From Chitinophagales bacterium (GTDB lineage Bacteria > Bacteroidota > Bacteroidia > Chitinophagales > JADIYW01): a stretch of 64,000 nucleotides of DNA. This document shows, one piece after another, positions 18,685 through 26,965 of this stretch; within the stretch, counting starts at the first letter, position 1; each line of letters begins with the position of its first letter. The notes beneath the pieces were generated by a model that saw only the letters and a program-made list of their open reading frames with translations, made no database searches and was not told the origin of the DNA. The position numbers were made by a program, and so were the translations under genes. The DNA lies in the NCBI GenBank assembly GCA_023957235.1, contig JAMLHI010000003.1, forward strand, positions 124,001 to 188,000. The letters are read 5' to 3'.

Positions 18685-19803
18685 ATGATAGAAAGAGTAT
18701 TAAAATCACGATTACAAGAACATCTTTTTTCGGGAAAGGCAATTCTTCTCATGGGACCGAGGCAAGTAGGAAAAACGACACTTTTGAAAAGTGCCTTTGA
18801 GAATTTGGAAGATATTTTATGGTTGAATGGTGATGAGTTAGATGTTGCAGCGCTTTTTTCAAATGTGAGTGCCACAAGATTGAGGCAATTTTTGGGTAAT
18901 AAGAAAGTAATCGTTATAGATGAAGCGCAAAGAATTACAGATATAGGTCTAAGATTAAAATTAATTACAGACACACTTCCTGATATTCAGCTTATAGCGA
19001 CAGGCAGTTCATCTTTTGAACTTGCTAATCAGGTAAATGAGCCTTTAACTGGAAGAAAATGGGAATATAAAATGTATCCTATCTCTTTTGCTGAAATGGT
19101 CATGCATCACGGTCTTTTAGAAGAAAAACGTTCTCTGAATCACAGATTAGTTTATGGTTCATATCCAGAAGTCATTACACATATCGGGCAGGAGAAAGAT
19201 ATTTTGAAACAACTGACAGATAGTTTTTTATACAAGGATGTTTTATTATTGGAACAAATCAAAAAACCTGAAAAAATTGTCAAACTATTACAAGCATTGG
19301 CTTTCCAGATTGGATCTCAAGTATCTTATTCCGAGATTGGTCAAATAATAGGAATGGATTCCAAAACCGTAGAAAAATATATACAAATTTTAGAGCAATC
19401 CTATGTGATTTTCAGATTAGGTTCATTTAGTCGTAATCTTCGCAATGAATTGAAAAATAGCAAGAAGATATATTTTTATGATAATGGAGTCAGAAATGCA
19501 TTGATAGCTAATTTTGAAATAGCCGAAACCCGAAGCGATATTGGAGGATTATGGGAAAACTATTTAGTGTCAGAACGGATTAAAAAATTAGCTTATGATA
19601 ATATTTGGGCTAATAATTGGTTTTGGAGAACAAAAGAGCAGAAAGAAATAGACTATATAGAAGAAAAAGACGGGAAGATGACTGGCTATGAATTTAAGTG
19701 GAGTCCAAAGGCAAAAGTGAAAGTGCCGTCCGCTTTTATCAAAAGCTATAAAAGTGATTTCAAGGTCATTACACCTCAAAACTATGAAGATTTTTTGTTG
19801 TAA
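18685..19803 (+). CDS. AAA_14/DUF4143-type ATPase
   Basis: A 372-residue ATP-binding protein. The N-terminal AAA domain has Walker A GPRQVGKT (24-31) and Walker B KVIVIDEAQ (74-82), followed by a sensor-like IATGSSSFE near residue 110. The C-terminal half (about 190-340, with LLEQIKKPEKIVKLLQALA, a winged-helix-like KTVEKYIQILEQSYVIF and a restriction-nuclease-like EIDYIEEKDGKMTGYEFKW) is the DUF4143 region. The family is abundant, mobile and of unknown function; phage-defence or DNA-related roles are only suspected. It sits between two genes of one sugar pathway and is preceded by a unique repeat array, which suggests insertion. Confidence 0.85.
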   Translation: MIERVLKSRLQEHLFSGKAILLMGPRQVGKTTLLKSAFENLEDILWLNGDELDVAALFSNVSATRLRQFLGNKKVIVIDEAQRITDIGLRLKLITDTLPDIQLIATGSSSFELANQVNEPLTGRKWEYKMYPISFAEMVMHHGLLEEKRSLNHRLVYGSYPEVITHIGQEKDILKQLTDSFLYKDVLLLEQIKKPEKIVKLLQALAFQIGSQVSYSEIGQIIGMDSKTVEKYIQILEQSYVIFRLGSFSRNLRNELKNSKKIYFYDNGVRNALIANFEIAETRSDIGGLWENYLVSERIKKLAYDNIWANNWFWRTKEQKEIDYIEEKDGKMTGYEFKWSPKAKVKVPSAFIKSYKSDFKVITPQNYEDFLL

Positions 19804-19905
19804 TATGATATACTTGAATAGTATCTTTAATAGATTTTGCAATGCGCTGAAAATGACAAATAATGCTTACTTTCATTTTTCGTTAGGGTTTATATCAGAC
19901 ACAAG

Positions 19906-20775
19906 GTGAAAAGATTTGCCATTATAGGAGTTGCAGGATATGTCGCACCGAGACATCTAAAAGCCATACAGGAAACTGGAAATGTTTTAGTTGCCGCTAT
20001 GGACAAAAGTGACTCTGTAGGTATATTAGATCAATATTTTCCAGAAGCAGCTTTTTTCACAGAATTTGAAAGGTTTGAAAGATATTTGGTCAAACTCAAA
20101 AATGAAGGACAAGGGATAGATTATTTCGTGGTTTGCACCCCCAATTATTTACATGATACACATGTGAGATTTGGTTTGCGATTAGGTGCAGATGTAATTT
20201 GTGAAAAACCTTTGGTACTTAATCTACACAATATTACAGCTATAGAAAATGAAGAAAAAGCGACTGGCAAAAGAGTTTTTACCATCTTACAACTCAGATT
20301 ACAACCTGTTTTGCAAAAATTAAAAAAAGAATTAGCTAATTCTAATACCTTCCATCAAGTCAAATTAGAGTATATCACTCCAAGAGGCAATTGGTATCAG
20401 TATAGTTGGAAAGGAGACAATAGTAAATCTGGAGGTTTAGCCACGAATATAGGTATTCATCTTTTTGATTTATTGATTTGGTTATTTGGTGATGCAAAAT
20501 CATCCCAAATGCTCAATCAAGAAGAAAAGAAAATGTCTGGTATAATACAATTTCAGCAAGCAGAAGTTCGTTGGACTCTGAGTATAGATAAAAATGATTT
20601 AATAGATAAAAGTCTAAATAGTTATCGTTTGTTAGAAATTAGTGGTGAAAAAATAGAATTTGATAATGGATTTCATAACTTGCACACAAAAAGCTATCAA
20701 GAGATTTTAAGTGGTCGAGGGTTTAGGATAAAAGAGGTGAAAAAGTCTATTGAGATAGTAAGTAAGATGAGGTAG
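19906..20775 (+). CDS. Gfo/Idh/MocA oxidoreductase, WlbA/WbpB-like
   Basis: A 289-residue NAD-dependent sugar dehydrogenase, starting at GTG (19906). The N-terminal Rossmann fold begins IIGVAGYVAPRHLKAI, a form specific to WlbA/WbpB; the Gfo/Idh EKP motif is at 100-102 and the catalytic-region NIGIHLFD includes His186. WlbA oxidises UDP-N-acetylglucosaminuronic acid at C3, using 2-oxoglutarate to regenerate NAD. This supplies the keto substrate for the WlbC-like aminotransferase at 16841. It is separated from its two partners by the ATPase gene. The other Gfo/Idh enzymes of sugar metabolism would be alternatives, but the N-terminal block and the context make WlbA by far the best call. Confidence 0.85.
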   Translation: MKRFAIIGVAGYVAPRHLKAIQETGNVLVAAMDKSDSVGILDQYFPEAAFFTEFERFERYLVKLKNEGQGIDYFVVCTPNYLHDTHVRFGLRLGADVICEKPLVLNLHNITAIENEEKATGKRVFTILQLRLQPVLQKLKKELANSNTFHQVKLEYITPRGNWYQYSWKGDNSKSGGLATNIGIHLFDLLIWLFGDAKSSQMLNQEEKKMSGIIQFQQAEVRWTLSIDKNDLIDKSLNSYRLLEISGEKIEFDNGFHNLHTKSYQEILSGRGFRIKEVKKSIEIVSKMR

Positions 20776-20864
20776 AATAGAAAAAAGAATAAAATACAGA
20801 CTTCTTATGAATATATTGTTACAATAGATTTATAACTTCGTTTTAGATATTTTAGAAAATAATT

Positions 20865-21887
20865 ATGCAAGAAAATAGTTTGAATGGAAAATCAGTATTA
20901 ATAACTGGAGGTACAGGTTCATTTGGCAAGTGTTTTACAAAAACAATTTTGGAAAGATGGCCAAATGTTAAGAGATTGGTGATTTTCTCTAGAGATGAGC
21001 AGAAGCAATTTCAAATGGCTCAAGAGTTTCCTCAGTCTAAATATCCAATGATTCGTTATTTTATTGGTGATGTCAGAGATTTTAATAGATTAAAATCAGC
21101 TTTGAATGAAATAGATACTGTAATTCACACAGCTGCTATGAAACATGTTCATATAGCAGAGTATAACCCCAATGAGTGTATTAAAACGAATATTAATGGA
21201 GCTCAAAATCTAATTCAAGCATGTCTTGAAACAGGCGTTAAAAATGTTGTTGCTTTATCTACTGATAAAGCTGCTGCTCCAATTAATTTATATGGAGCTA
21301 CAAAGTTGGCATCTGATAAGCTTTTTGTGGCTGCAAATAACATTAAAGGCAAACAAGATATTAAGTTTTCAGTAGTACGTTATGGCAACGTTATGGGTTC
21401 TAATGGCTCTGTAATGCCATTTTTCTTGGCTAAAAGAAAATCAGGAATTCTTCCTATTACGGATCCTACAATGACTAGATTTAATATTAGTTTGGAAGAT
21501 GGAGTAGAAATGGTTTTATATGCATTATTCAATGCTTGGGGTGGAGAATTATATGTTCCTAAAATTCCTTCATATAAGATTACTGAATTAGCTGAAGCAA
21601 TTGGCCCAGAATGTGAAAAGCCAGTTGTTGGGATAAGACCAGGGGAGAAAATTCATGAAGAGATGATTACTGCTTCTGATTCATATAATACCTATGATAT
21701 CGGCAAGTATTATTCAATTATTCCGCAAGTGCCAATGTGGTCAATTGATGATTATATTACTCATTTTAATGCTGAGCAAGTTCCGCAAGGATTCTGTTAT
21801 AGTTCAGGAAATAATACTGAGTGGCTAAATGTTGAAACGCTCCGTAATTTGATAAAAGAATTTGTGGATCCAACTTTTGAGGTATAA
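20865..21887 (+). CDS. pseB: UDP-GlcNAc 4,6-dehydratase (inverting)
   Basis: A 340-residue SDR enzyme, first step of pseudaminic acid synthesis: UDP-GlcNAc to UDP-2-acetamido-2,6-dideoxy-beta-L-arabino-hexos-4-ulose. The NADP motif GGTGSFG is at 15-21, the FlaA1/PseB-specific FSRDEQKQFQM at 41-51, HTAAMKHV near 88, and the active site includes Asp134-Lys135 and Tyr143/Lys147 (YGATK). The length is typical of short, soluble PseB rather than membrane-bound WbpM. The pseC gene follows after two bases. A CapD-type retaining dehydratase is less likely given the pseC, pseF and pseI neighbours. Confidence 0.93.
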   Translation: MQENSLNGKSVLITGGTGSFGKCFTKTILERWPNVKRLVIFSRDEQKQFQMAQEFPQSKYPMIRYFIGDVRDFNRLKSALNEIDTVIHTAAMKHVHIAEYNPNECIKTNINGAQNLIQACLETGVKNVVALSTDKAAAPINLYGATKLASDKLFVAANNIKGKQDIKFSVVRYGNVMGSNGSVMPFFLAKRKSGILPITDPTMTRFNISLEDGVEMVLYALFNAWGGELYVPKIPSYKITELAEAIGPECEKPVVGIRPGEKIHEEMITASDSYNTYDIGKYYSIIPQVPMWSIDDYITHFNAEQVPQGFCYSSGNNTEWLNVETLRNLIKEFVDPTFEV

Positions 21888-21889
21888 AT

Positions 21890-23077
21890 ATGAAAGCAAT
21901 TCCTTATGGTCGCCAAAATATTACAGAAGAAGATATTGTTGCTGTAGTTGAGGCTCTGAAGTCTGATTATTTAACACAAGGTCCTAGAATTACAGAGTTT
22001 GAAATTAACTTCTCGAAATATATAGGTGCAGAATATTCGGTTGCAGTATCTAATGGAACGGCTGCTTTACACTTAGCTGTGTTAGCATTAGGCTTGAAAC
22101 CTGGACAAAAGGTGATAACTACTCCTATTACTTTTGCTGCTTCTGCCAACTGTGTTAGATACTGTGGTGGAGAAGTTGTTTTTGCCGATATTGATCCAGA
22201 TACCTACTTGATAGATATCGAATCAGTTGAGAAAATTTTAGCAAACTCTACCCCTAATGAATTTGCTGGTATTATTCCGGTTGACTTTGCAGGAAGGTCT
22301 GTAGATTTAGAGAAACTACGGAATATTGCAGATCAATACAATTTGTGGATAATTGAAGATGCTTGTCATTCGCCGGGTGGATATTTCATAGATAGTAACA
22401 GAGATAGACAACTTTGTGGAAATGGGAAATACGCAGACTTAGCTGTTTTTTCATTTCATCCTGTAAAACATATCGCTGCTGGTGAAGGCGGAATGATTTC
22501 TACTAATAAAGAAGACTTGTATAAGAAGTTATTGCAATTGCGCACTCACGGAATTGTGAAAAATGATTCTATTTACATAAATAATCCTTCTTTTGCATGT
22601 GGAGAAGAATCAGAAGATTACCCAGGTTGGTATATGGAAATGCAAGAACTAGGTTATAACTATAGAATTACAGATTTTCAAGCAGCTTTAGGTAATAGTC
22701 AATTAAAGAAAGCAGATACAGGTTTAGTTAGAAGAAAGGAAATAGCAGAGCGATATTACAATGCTTTTAAAAATCAAGATTTCATATTAGGACAGTCTGG
22801 AGTAATAGAGGGGCACGCTTACCATTTATATGTAATTGAAGTAAAAGAAAGATTAGGACTATATAATTATCTAAGAACACAGAATATCTATGCACAGATA
22901 CATTATATACCTTGCCATTTAATGCCTTATTATAGGGACAGAGGATGGAAGGAAGGTGATATGCCTAATGCAGAAAACTATTATAAAAATTGCATAAGTA
23001 TTCCGATGTATCCAACATTAACTAATGAGGAACAGGATTTTGTTATTGAAAAAATAAATCAATTTTACAATAGCTAA
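21890..23077 (+). CDS. pseC: UDP-4-amino-4,6-dideoxy-L-AltNAc transaminase
   Basis: A 395-residue PLP aminotransferase of the DegT family, second step of the pseudaminic acid pathway. The PLP lysine is Lys193 in FSFHPVKHIAAGEGG, the form seen in PseC; the cofactor aspartate is in IIEDACHSPGG. The start YGRQNITEEDI and the stretch QELGYNYRITDFQAALG are family blocks. It transfers the amino group of glutamate to C4 of the PseB product. It starts two bases after pseB, and the first codons of pseF overlap its stop, so the genes are read as a tightly coupled unit. Confidence 0.94.
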   Translation: MKAIPYGRQNITEEDIVAVVEALKSDYLTQGPRITEFEINFSKYIGAEYSVAVSNGTAALHLAVLALGLKPGQKVITTPITFAASANCVRYCGGEVVFADIDPDTYLIDIESVEKILANSTPNEFAGIIPVDFAGRSVDLEKLRNIADQYNLWIIEDACHSPGGYFIDSNRDRQLCGNGKYADLAVFSFHPVKHIAAGEGGMISTNKEDLYKKLLQLRTHGIVKNDSIYINNPSFACGEESEDYPGWYMEMQELGYNYRITDFQAALGNSQLKKADTGLVRRKEIAERYYNAFKNQDFILGQSGVIEGHAYHLYVIEVKERLGLYNYLRTQNIYAQIHYIPCHLMPYYRDRGWKEGDMPNAENYYKNCISIPMYPTLTNEEQDFVIEKINQFYNS

Positions 23078-23756
23078 TCTTTGTATTATACCGGCAAGAG
23101 GTGGAAGTAAACGTATTCCACGCAAGAATATCAAAGATTTTCTTGGAAAACCTATTATTGCCTATGCAATTGAAACAGCTTTAAATTCAAATTTATTTGA
23201 CGAAGTAATGGTTTCTACTGACGATGCTGAAATTGCTGAAATTGCCACAAAATACGGCGCTAAAATTCCATTTATGCGTTCCAATGAAAAAGCATCTGAT
23301 TTTGCTACAACTTTTGAGGTAATTCAAGAAGTTATTAATTCATATACAACGAAATTTGAATATGCTTGTTGTATTTATCCATGTAATCCTTTTTTGACTA
23401 CTGAAAGTCTTAGTAATGCTTTTGAAGTACTAACTAAAAACAAGAAAAATACTGTTTTTCCAGTAATTGAATATAGTTATCCGATACAACGTGCTTTGCA
23501 AATCAATAACAATAACATCTCGTTTGCTCAACCTGAATTTGCTCTAACACGCTCACAAGATTTACCAAAAAGATACCACGATGCAGGTCAATTTTACTTT
23601 TTCAATGTGGAGAAGGTGATGGAAGAACAAAGAATAATTGGTGATTCAACTGGTGCGATTATCATTTCAGAAATGGACGCACAAGACATTGATAATGAGA
23701 ACGATTGGAAATTAGCCGAATTAAAATATCAATTAAAAAATGGAATTTCCAAGTAA
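23070..23756 (+). CDS. pseF: CMP-pseudaminic acid cytidylyltransferase with non-NTG start
   Basis: A nucleotidyltransferase of about 228 residues that activates pseudaminic acid with CTP. The conserved N-terminus, IIPARGGSKRIPRKN, is encoded from 23085 on, and the family blocks FDEVMVSTDDAEIA, IYPCNPFL and RYHDAGQFYFF follow. The frame is open from a stop at 23055-23057, but no ATG, GTG or TTG occurs in it until 23208, which would delete the CTP-binding loop. The best-fitting start is ATA at 23070 (ANLCIIPARGG follows), overlapping the pseC stop codon by eight bases. I infer either translation from ATA by coupling to pseC, or a recent ATG-to-ATA change that weakens expression. The family call itself is sure; the start is not. 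Confidence 0.85.
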   Translation: MANLCIIPARGGSKRIPRKNIKDFLGKPIIAYAIETALNSNLFDEVMVSTDDAEIAEIATKYGAKIPFMRSNEKASDFATTFEVIQEVINSYTTKFEYACCIYPCNPFLTTESLSNAFEVLTKNKKNTVFPVIEYSYPIQRALQINNNNISFAQPEFALTRSQDLPKRYHDAGQFYFFNVEKVMEEQRIIGDSTGAIIISEMDAQDIDNENDWKLAELKYQLKNGISK

Positions 23757-24747
23757 ATATAATTGTCTAACAAAAAACTCGTTTGAATTGGCGGGTTTTT
23801 CGATTGTGCCTATTCGTTACGAAGACAGATTAGCTATTATGAAATGGCGTAATGAGCAAATCTATCATCTACGTCAAGAACAACCATTGACAGAAGAAAA
23901 TCAAAATGATTACTTCAATAATGTTGTATCAAAATTATTTAACGATGAAAACCCCAATCAGTTATTATTTTCTTATTTAGAAAATGGTACTTGCATTGGT
24001 TACGGAGGATTGGTTCACATTAATTGGCACGATAAAAATGCTGAAATATCCTTTATTATGGATACATCCATAGAAAAAGATCATTTTGAAGAATATTGGA
24101 GTATTTTTTTAAGGCTATTAGAAAAAGTAGCTTTTGATATTTTAAAGTTTCATAAGATATATACTTATGCTTTTGACTTGAGGCCTCATTTATATACAGC
24201 TTTAGAAAAAGTTGGATTTATCAAAGAAGCCGTTTTAAAAGAACATTGTTTTTTTGATGATAAGTTTATTGATGTGGTTATTCACAGAAAAATTAATGAT
24301 TATATTTCTATTCGGCTTGCTGAAAAAAGTGATGAATTAATAACTTTTGAATGGACTAATGATACTGAAACGCGCAAAAACTCATTTTCTAATAATATAA
24401 TCTCTTTTGAAGAACATTCAAATTGGTGGAATTCAAAAATTAGGTTTAATACTTACTTTATTGTAGAAGTAAATTCTAAAAGAGCAGGAATTATACGTTT
24501 TGATAAGCATAAAGATTATTATACAATAGGTATAAATATTGCTCCTGAATTTAGAAATAGAGGTTTTTCTTCAAAATTTTTATTTATTTCATGTAAAAAG
24601 TTTAGGAAAAATCATAATGAAGATATTTTTGCATTTATTAAGCCTGAGAATCTTGCCTCAATTAAATCTTTTGAAAAAGCTGGATTTGTTTTTATAGATA
24701 AAATAGAGATTAATTCAATAGATGCTCTTAGATTTCAATATAATTAA
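23740..24747 (+). CDS. Tandem GNAT acetyltransferase, PseH-like
   Basis: A 335-residue protein made of two GNAT domains, about 18-185 and 190-335. Both begin with the same kind of strand-helix unit (SIVPIRYEDRLAIMKWRNE and SIRLAEKSDELITFEWTND). The second domain, with ETRKNSFSNNIISFEEHSNWW and APEFRNRGFSSKFLF, resembles the acetyltransferase domain often fused to PseG hydrolases or acting as PseH, which N-acetylates the C4 amino sugar. The first domain resembles RimJ/RimL-type GNATs. It overlaps pseF by 17 bases and pseI follows after two. The PseG UDP-sugar hydrolase domain expected here is missing. Two acyl groups on the final sugar are a possible reading of the double domain. Confidence 0.8.
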   Translation: MEFPSKYNCLTKNSFELAGFSIVPIRYEDRLAIMKWRNEQIYHLRQEQPLTEENQNDYFNNVVSKLFNDENPNQLLFSYLENGTCIGYGGLVHINWHDKNAEISFIMDTSIEKDHFEEYWSIFLRLLEKVAFDILKFHKIYTYAFDLRPHLYTALEKVGFIKEAVLKEHCFFDDKFIDVVIHRKINDYISIRLAEKSDELITFEWTNDTETRKNSFSNNIISFEEHSNWWNSKIRFNTYFIVEVNSKRAGIIRFDKHKDYYTIGINIAPEFRNRGFSSKFLFISCKKFRKNHNEDIFAFIKPENLASIKSFEKAGFVFIDKIEINSIDALRFQYN

Positions 24748-24749
24748 CT

Positions 24750-25766
24750 ATGTCGAATAAAGTATTTATTATTGCTGAACTATCTGCCAATCATGGTGGA
24801 AAAATAGAAACAGCCATTGAAACCATTCGTGCTGCTAAACGTACGGGTGCTGATGCTATTAAATTGCAAACATATACAGCAGACACTATAACACTTGATT
24901 CCGATAAAGATGATTTCATAATTAAAGGTGGTACGATTTGGGATAATAAGCGGCTGTACAATTTGTATTTAGAAGCTTATTTGCCTTGGGAGTGGCATGA
25001 AGAATTATTTCGTATAGCAAAAGAGGAAGGATTGCTTTGTTTTTCTTCACCCTTCGACAAAACAGCGGTTGATTTTTTGGAGCAATTAGATACTCCCATA
25101 TATAAAATAGCATCATTTGAAATCACAGATATTCCTTTGATTAAATATGTTTCAGAAAAAGGTAAACCTATGATTATATCAACTGGTATTGCAGAGTATG
25201 ATGATATCAAATTAGCGGTTGATACTATTAGAGAGGTGGGTAATAATGATATTACTCTCTTAAAATGCACATCATCTTATCCTGCACCCATTGACGAGGC
25301 AAATTTGGTAATGATGAAGCGTTTTGCCAAAGATTTTGGTGTAAAAGTAGGTCTTTCAGACCACACTTTGGGAATTACAGTCCCAGTGGTAGCTGTTGCA
25401 ATGGGAGCAACTGTTATTGAAAAACATTTTATTTTAGATCGTGCTATTGGTGGTCCTGATGCTTCTTTCTCTTTAAATGAAAAAGAGTTTACAGAAATGG
25501 TTAGTGCTGTTAGACAAGCTGAAAAAGCTATTGGGATAGAATCTTATGAATTGACTGAGAAACAAAAGGCTGGAAAAGCCTTTTCTCGTTCACTTTATGT
25601 TGCAGAAGATATCAAAGCAGGTGAAATAATTACGGAGAAGAATGTACGTTCCGTGAGACCAGGATTTGGATTACACCCTAAATATCTTAATAGTATTTTA
25701 GGCCAGAAGGCTAATAGTAATCTTAAGAAAGGAGATGCTTTTTCATTGGAAATGATTGATGAATGA
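24750..25766 (+). CDS. pseI: Pseudaminic acid synthase
   Basis: A 338-residue NeuB-family aldolase condensing the 2,4-diacetamido-trideoxy-L-altrose with phosphoenolpyruvate. The TIM barrel begins IIAELSANHGGKIETAIETI, with DAIKLQTYTADTIT (about 35), KIASFEITDIPLI (about 120), ISTGIAEYDDI and IEKHFILDRAIGGPDASFS (about 222), all characteristic of PseI over sialic-acid or legionaminic-acid synthases. A C-terminal SAF (antifreeze-like) domain covers about 280-338. Its stop overlaps the start of the next gene by four bases. Confidence 0.94.
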   Translation: MSNKVFIIAELSANHGGKIETAIETIRAAKRTGADAIKLQTYTADTITLDSDKDDFIIKGGTIWDNKRLYNLYLEAYLPWEWHEELFRIAKEEGLLCFSSPFDKTAVDFLEQLDTPIYKIASFEITDIPLIKYVSEKGKPMIISTGIAEYDDIKLAVDTIREVGNNDITLLKCTSSYPAPIDEANLVMMKRFAKDFGVKVGLSDHTLGITVPVVAVAMGATVIEKHFILDRAIGGPDASFSLNEKEFTEMVSAVRQAEKAIGIESYELTEKQKAGKAFSRSLYVAEDIKAGEIITEKNVRSVRPGFGLHPKYLNSILGQKANSNLKKGDAFSLEMIDE

Positions 25767-26965
25767 GTTCAAATACAAAGCCAGTTATTTTAACAAATTT
25801 TGGCTATCAAAGAAAAAATTGGATTTATCCATTTGAGGCTATTAAAGATGAGTTTGAAGTAATTTTTATCCACTTTAATAGTAAGATGGACGAATATGCA
25901 AATTATACTGATTCAAAAGTTCTTTATTATTCAGATTTTAAAAATGCTCAACAGCTTATTGATAAAATAAAGCCTAGTATTTTTATTACAATGGGTCTTT
26001 ATGGTAATCAAACATATGCTATAAAAGATGTATGTAATCAATGGGGTATTCCATTTGTTTATATGGATCATGGCTTATATGGATTAGAACGAGATTATAA
26101 TGAAGGTGAAAAAAAAGCCATAAAATTTGTAGCTAATTCAACAGTTGAGAATATTGGAAGCAGAAGAAGTTCTAATCATACTTTTGTATTAAATACATTC
26201 CTAAGCTCTTATTCATTTCTTAAATTAATTACTGTTCTTGTTAAGAATTTGATGAATAAAATTTCATTTATTAGATTAAAACATAAAAATTTGTTTCAAA
26301 AATATCTAGCAGAACCCAATGCTTTTATAACATACTCTGTTTTGAATAATACAGTTAATCAACAAATTTACCGACCCAAAGAGCAAAATGTGCATTATGT
26401 CGGAAACTTTGAGTATGATAAATTTAGAGCATCCCCTGACCAATCTAATGAGTCATATTTGTTATTTATAGATTCACCTCTTTCTGATAATCCACATCAT
26501 TATTATTTTTTTACAACTGAACTTCATATAGAACTATATAAAAAAGTAAGTGATATTGCTAAAGAAAAAGGGTTAAAGGTCAAATTAAAATTGCACCCTT
26601 ATAATTATCATAGTAATTGGCTAGAAGACATTGACAATATAGAATATGTTAAAGATTGTGACCTCAATAGTTTAATTCAGAATGCTAAATGCTGTATAGG
26701 CTTTTATAGTACCATTCTTATACCTGCAATATACTTTGTTCCAACAATTATTATAAAGACTCAAGAACATTCATTCATTGATTTTATAGAAAAGGAAAAT
26801 CTGTGTAATGTATATGATGTGTCAGAAATATTGAACTTAGATAAAATTACATTCAAACCTTTAAAGGCAAATAATAATAATAATTTTAAAGAAAAATATT
26901 TTAATGTTGCCAAACAGTCTAGTATTACTCGTTTAAAGAAGGCTATCTACGCAATAATTGCCTAA
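25763..26965 (+). CDS. GT-B-like protein, candidate pseudaminyltransferase
   Basis: A 400-residue soluble protein that I do not recognise as a named family. The pattern of two Rossmann-like halves (strands VILTNFGY, FEVIFIHF, IFITMGLYG; then SYLLFIDSPL, VKLKLHPYN, CCIGFYSTILIPA) suggests a GT-B glycosyltransferase. An HP motif (278-279) and a Ser-Thr pair at 316-317 in a YST loop resemble the HP and S motifs of bacterial sialyl- and polysialyltransferases. As it directly overlaps pseI, it may transfer pseudaminic acid from its CMP form. Alternatively, as a GT-B-like fold, it could stand in for the missing PseG hydrolase. Base composition is more AT-rich than the flanking housekeeping genes. 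It converges on and overlaps the flippase gene by 23 bases. Confidence 0.5.
   Translation: MSSNTKPVILTNFGYQRKNWIYPFEAIKDEFEVIFIHFNSKMDEYANYTDSKVLYYSDFKNAQQLIDKIKPSIFITMGLYGNQTYAIKDVCNQWGIPFVYMDHGLYGLERDYNEGEKKAIKFVANSTVENIGSRRSSNHTFVLNTFLSSYSFLKLITVLVKNLMNKISFIRLKHKNLFQKYLAEPNAFITYSVLNNTVNQQIYRPKEQNVHYVGNFEYDKFRASPDQSNESYLLFIDSPLSDNPHHYYFFTTELHIELYKKVSDIAKEKGLKVKLKLHPYNYHSNWLEDIDNIEYVKDCDLNSLIQNAKCCIGFYSTILIPAIYFVPTIIIKTQEHSFIDFIEKENLCNVYDVSEILNLDKITFKPLKANNNNNFKEKYFNVAKQSSITRLKKAIYAIIA

Noticed and set aside
23208..23756. pseF starting at the ATG at 23208
   Set aside because: It would remove the conserved nucleotide-binding N-terminus, which is encoded without stops just upstream.
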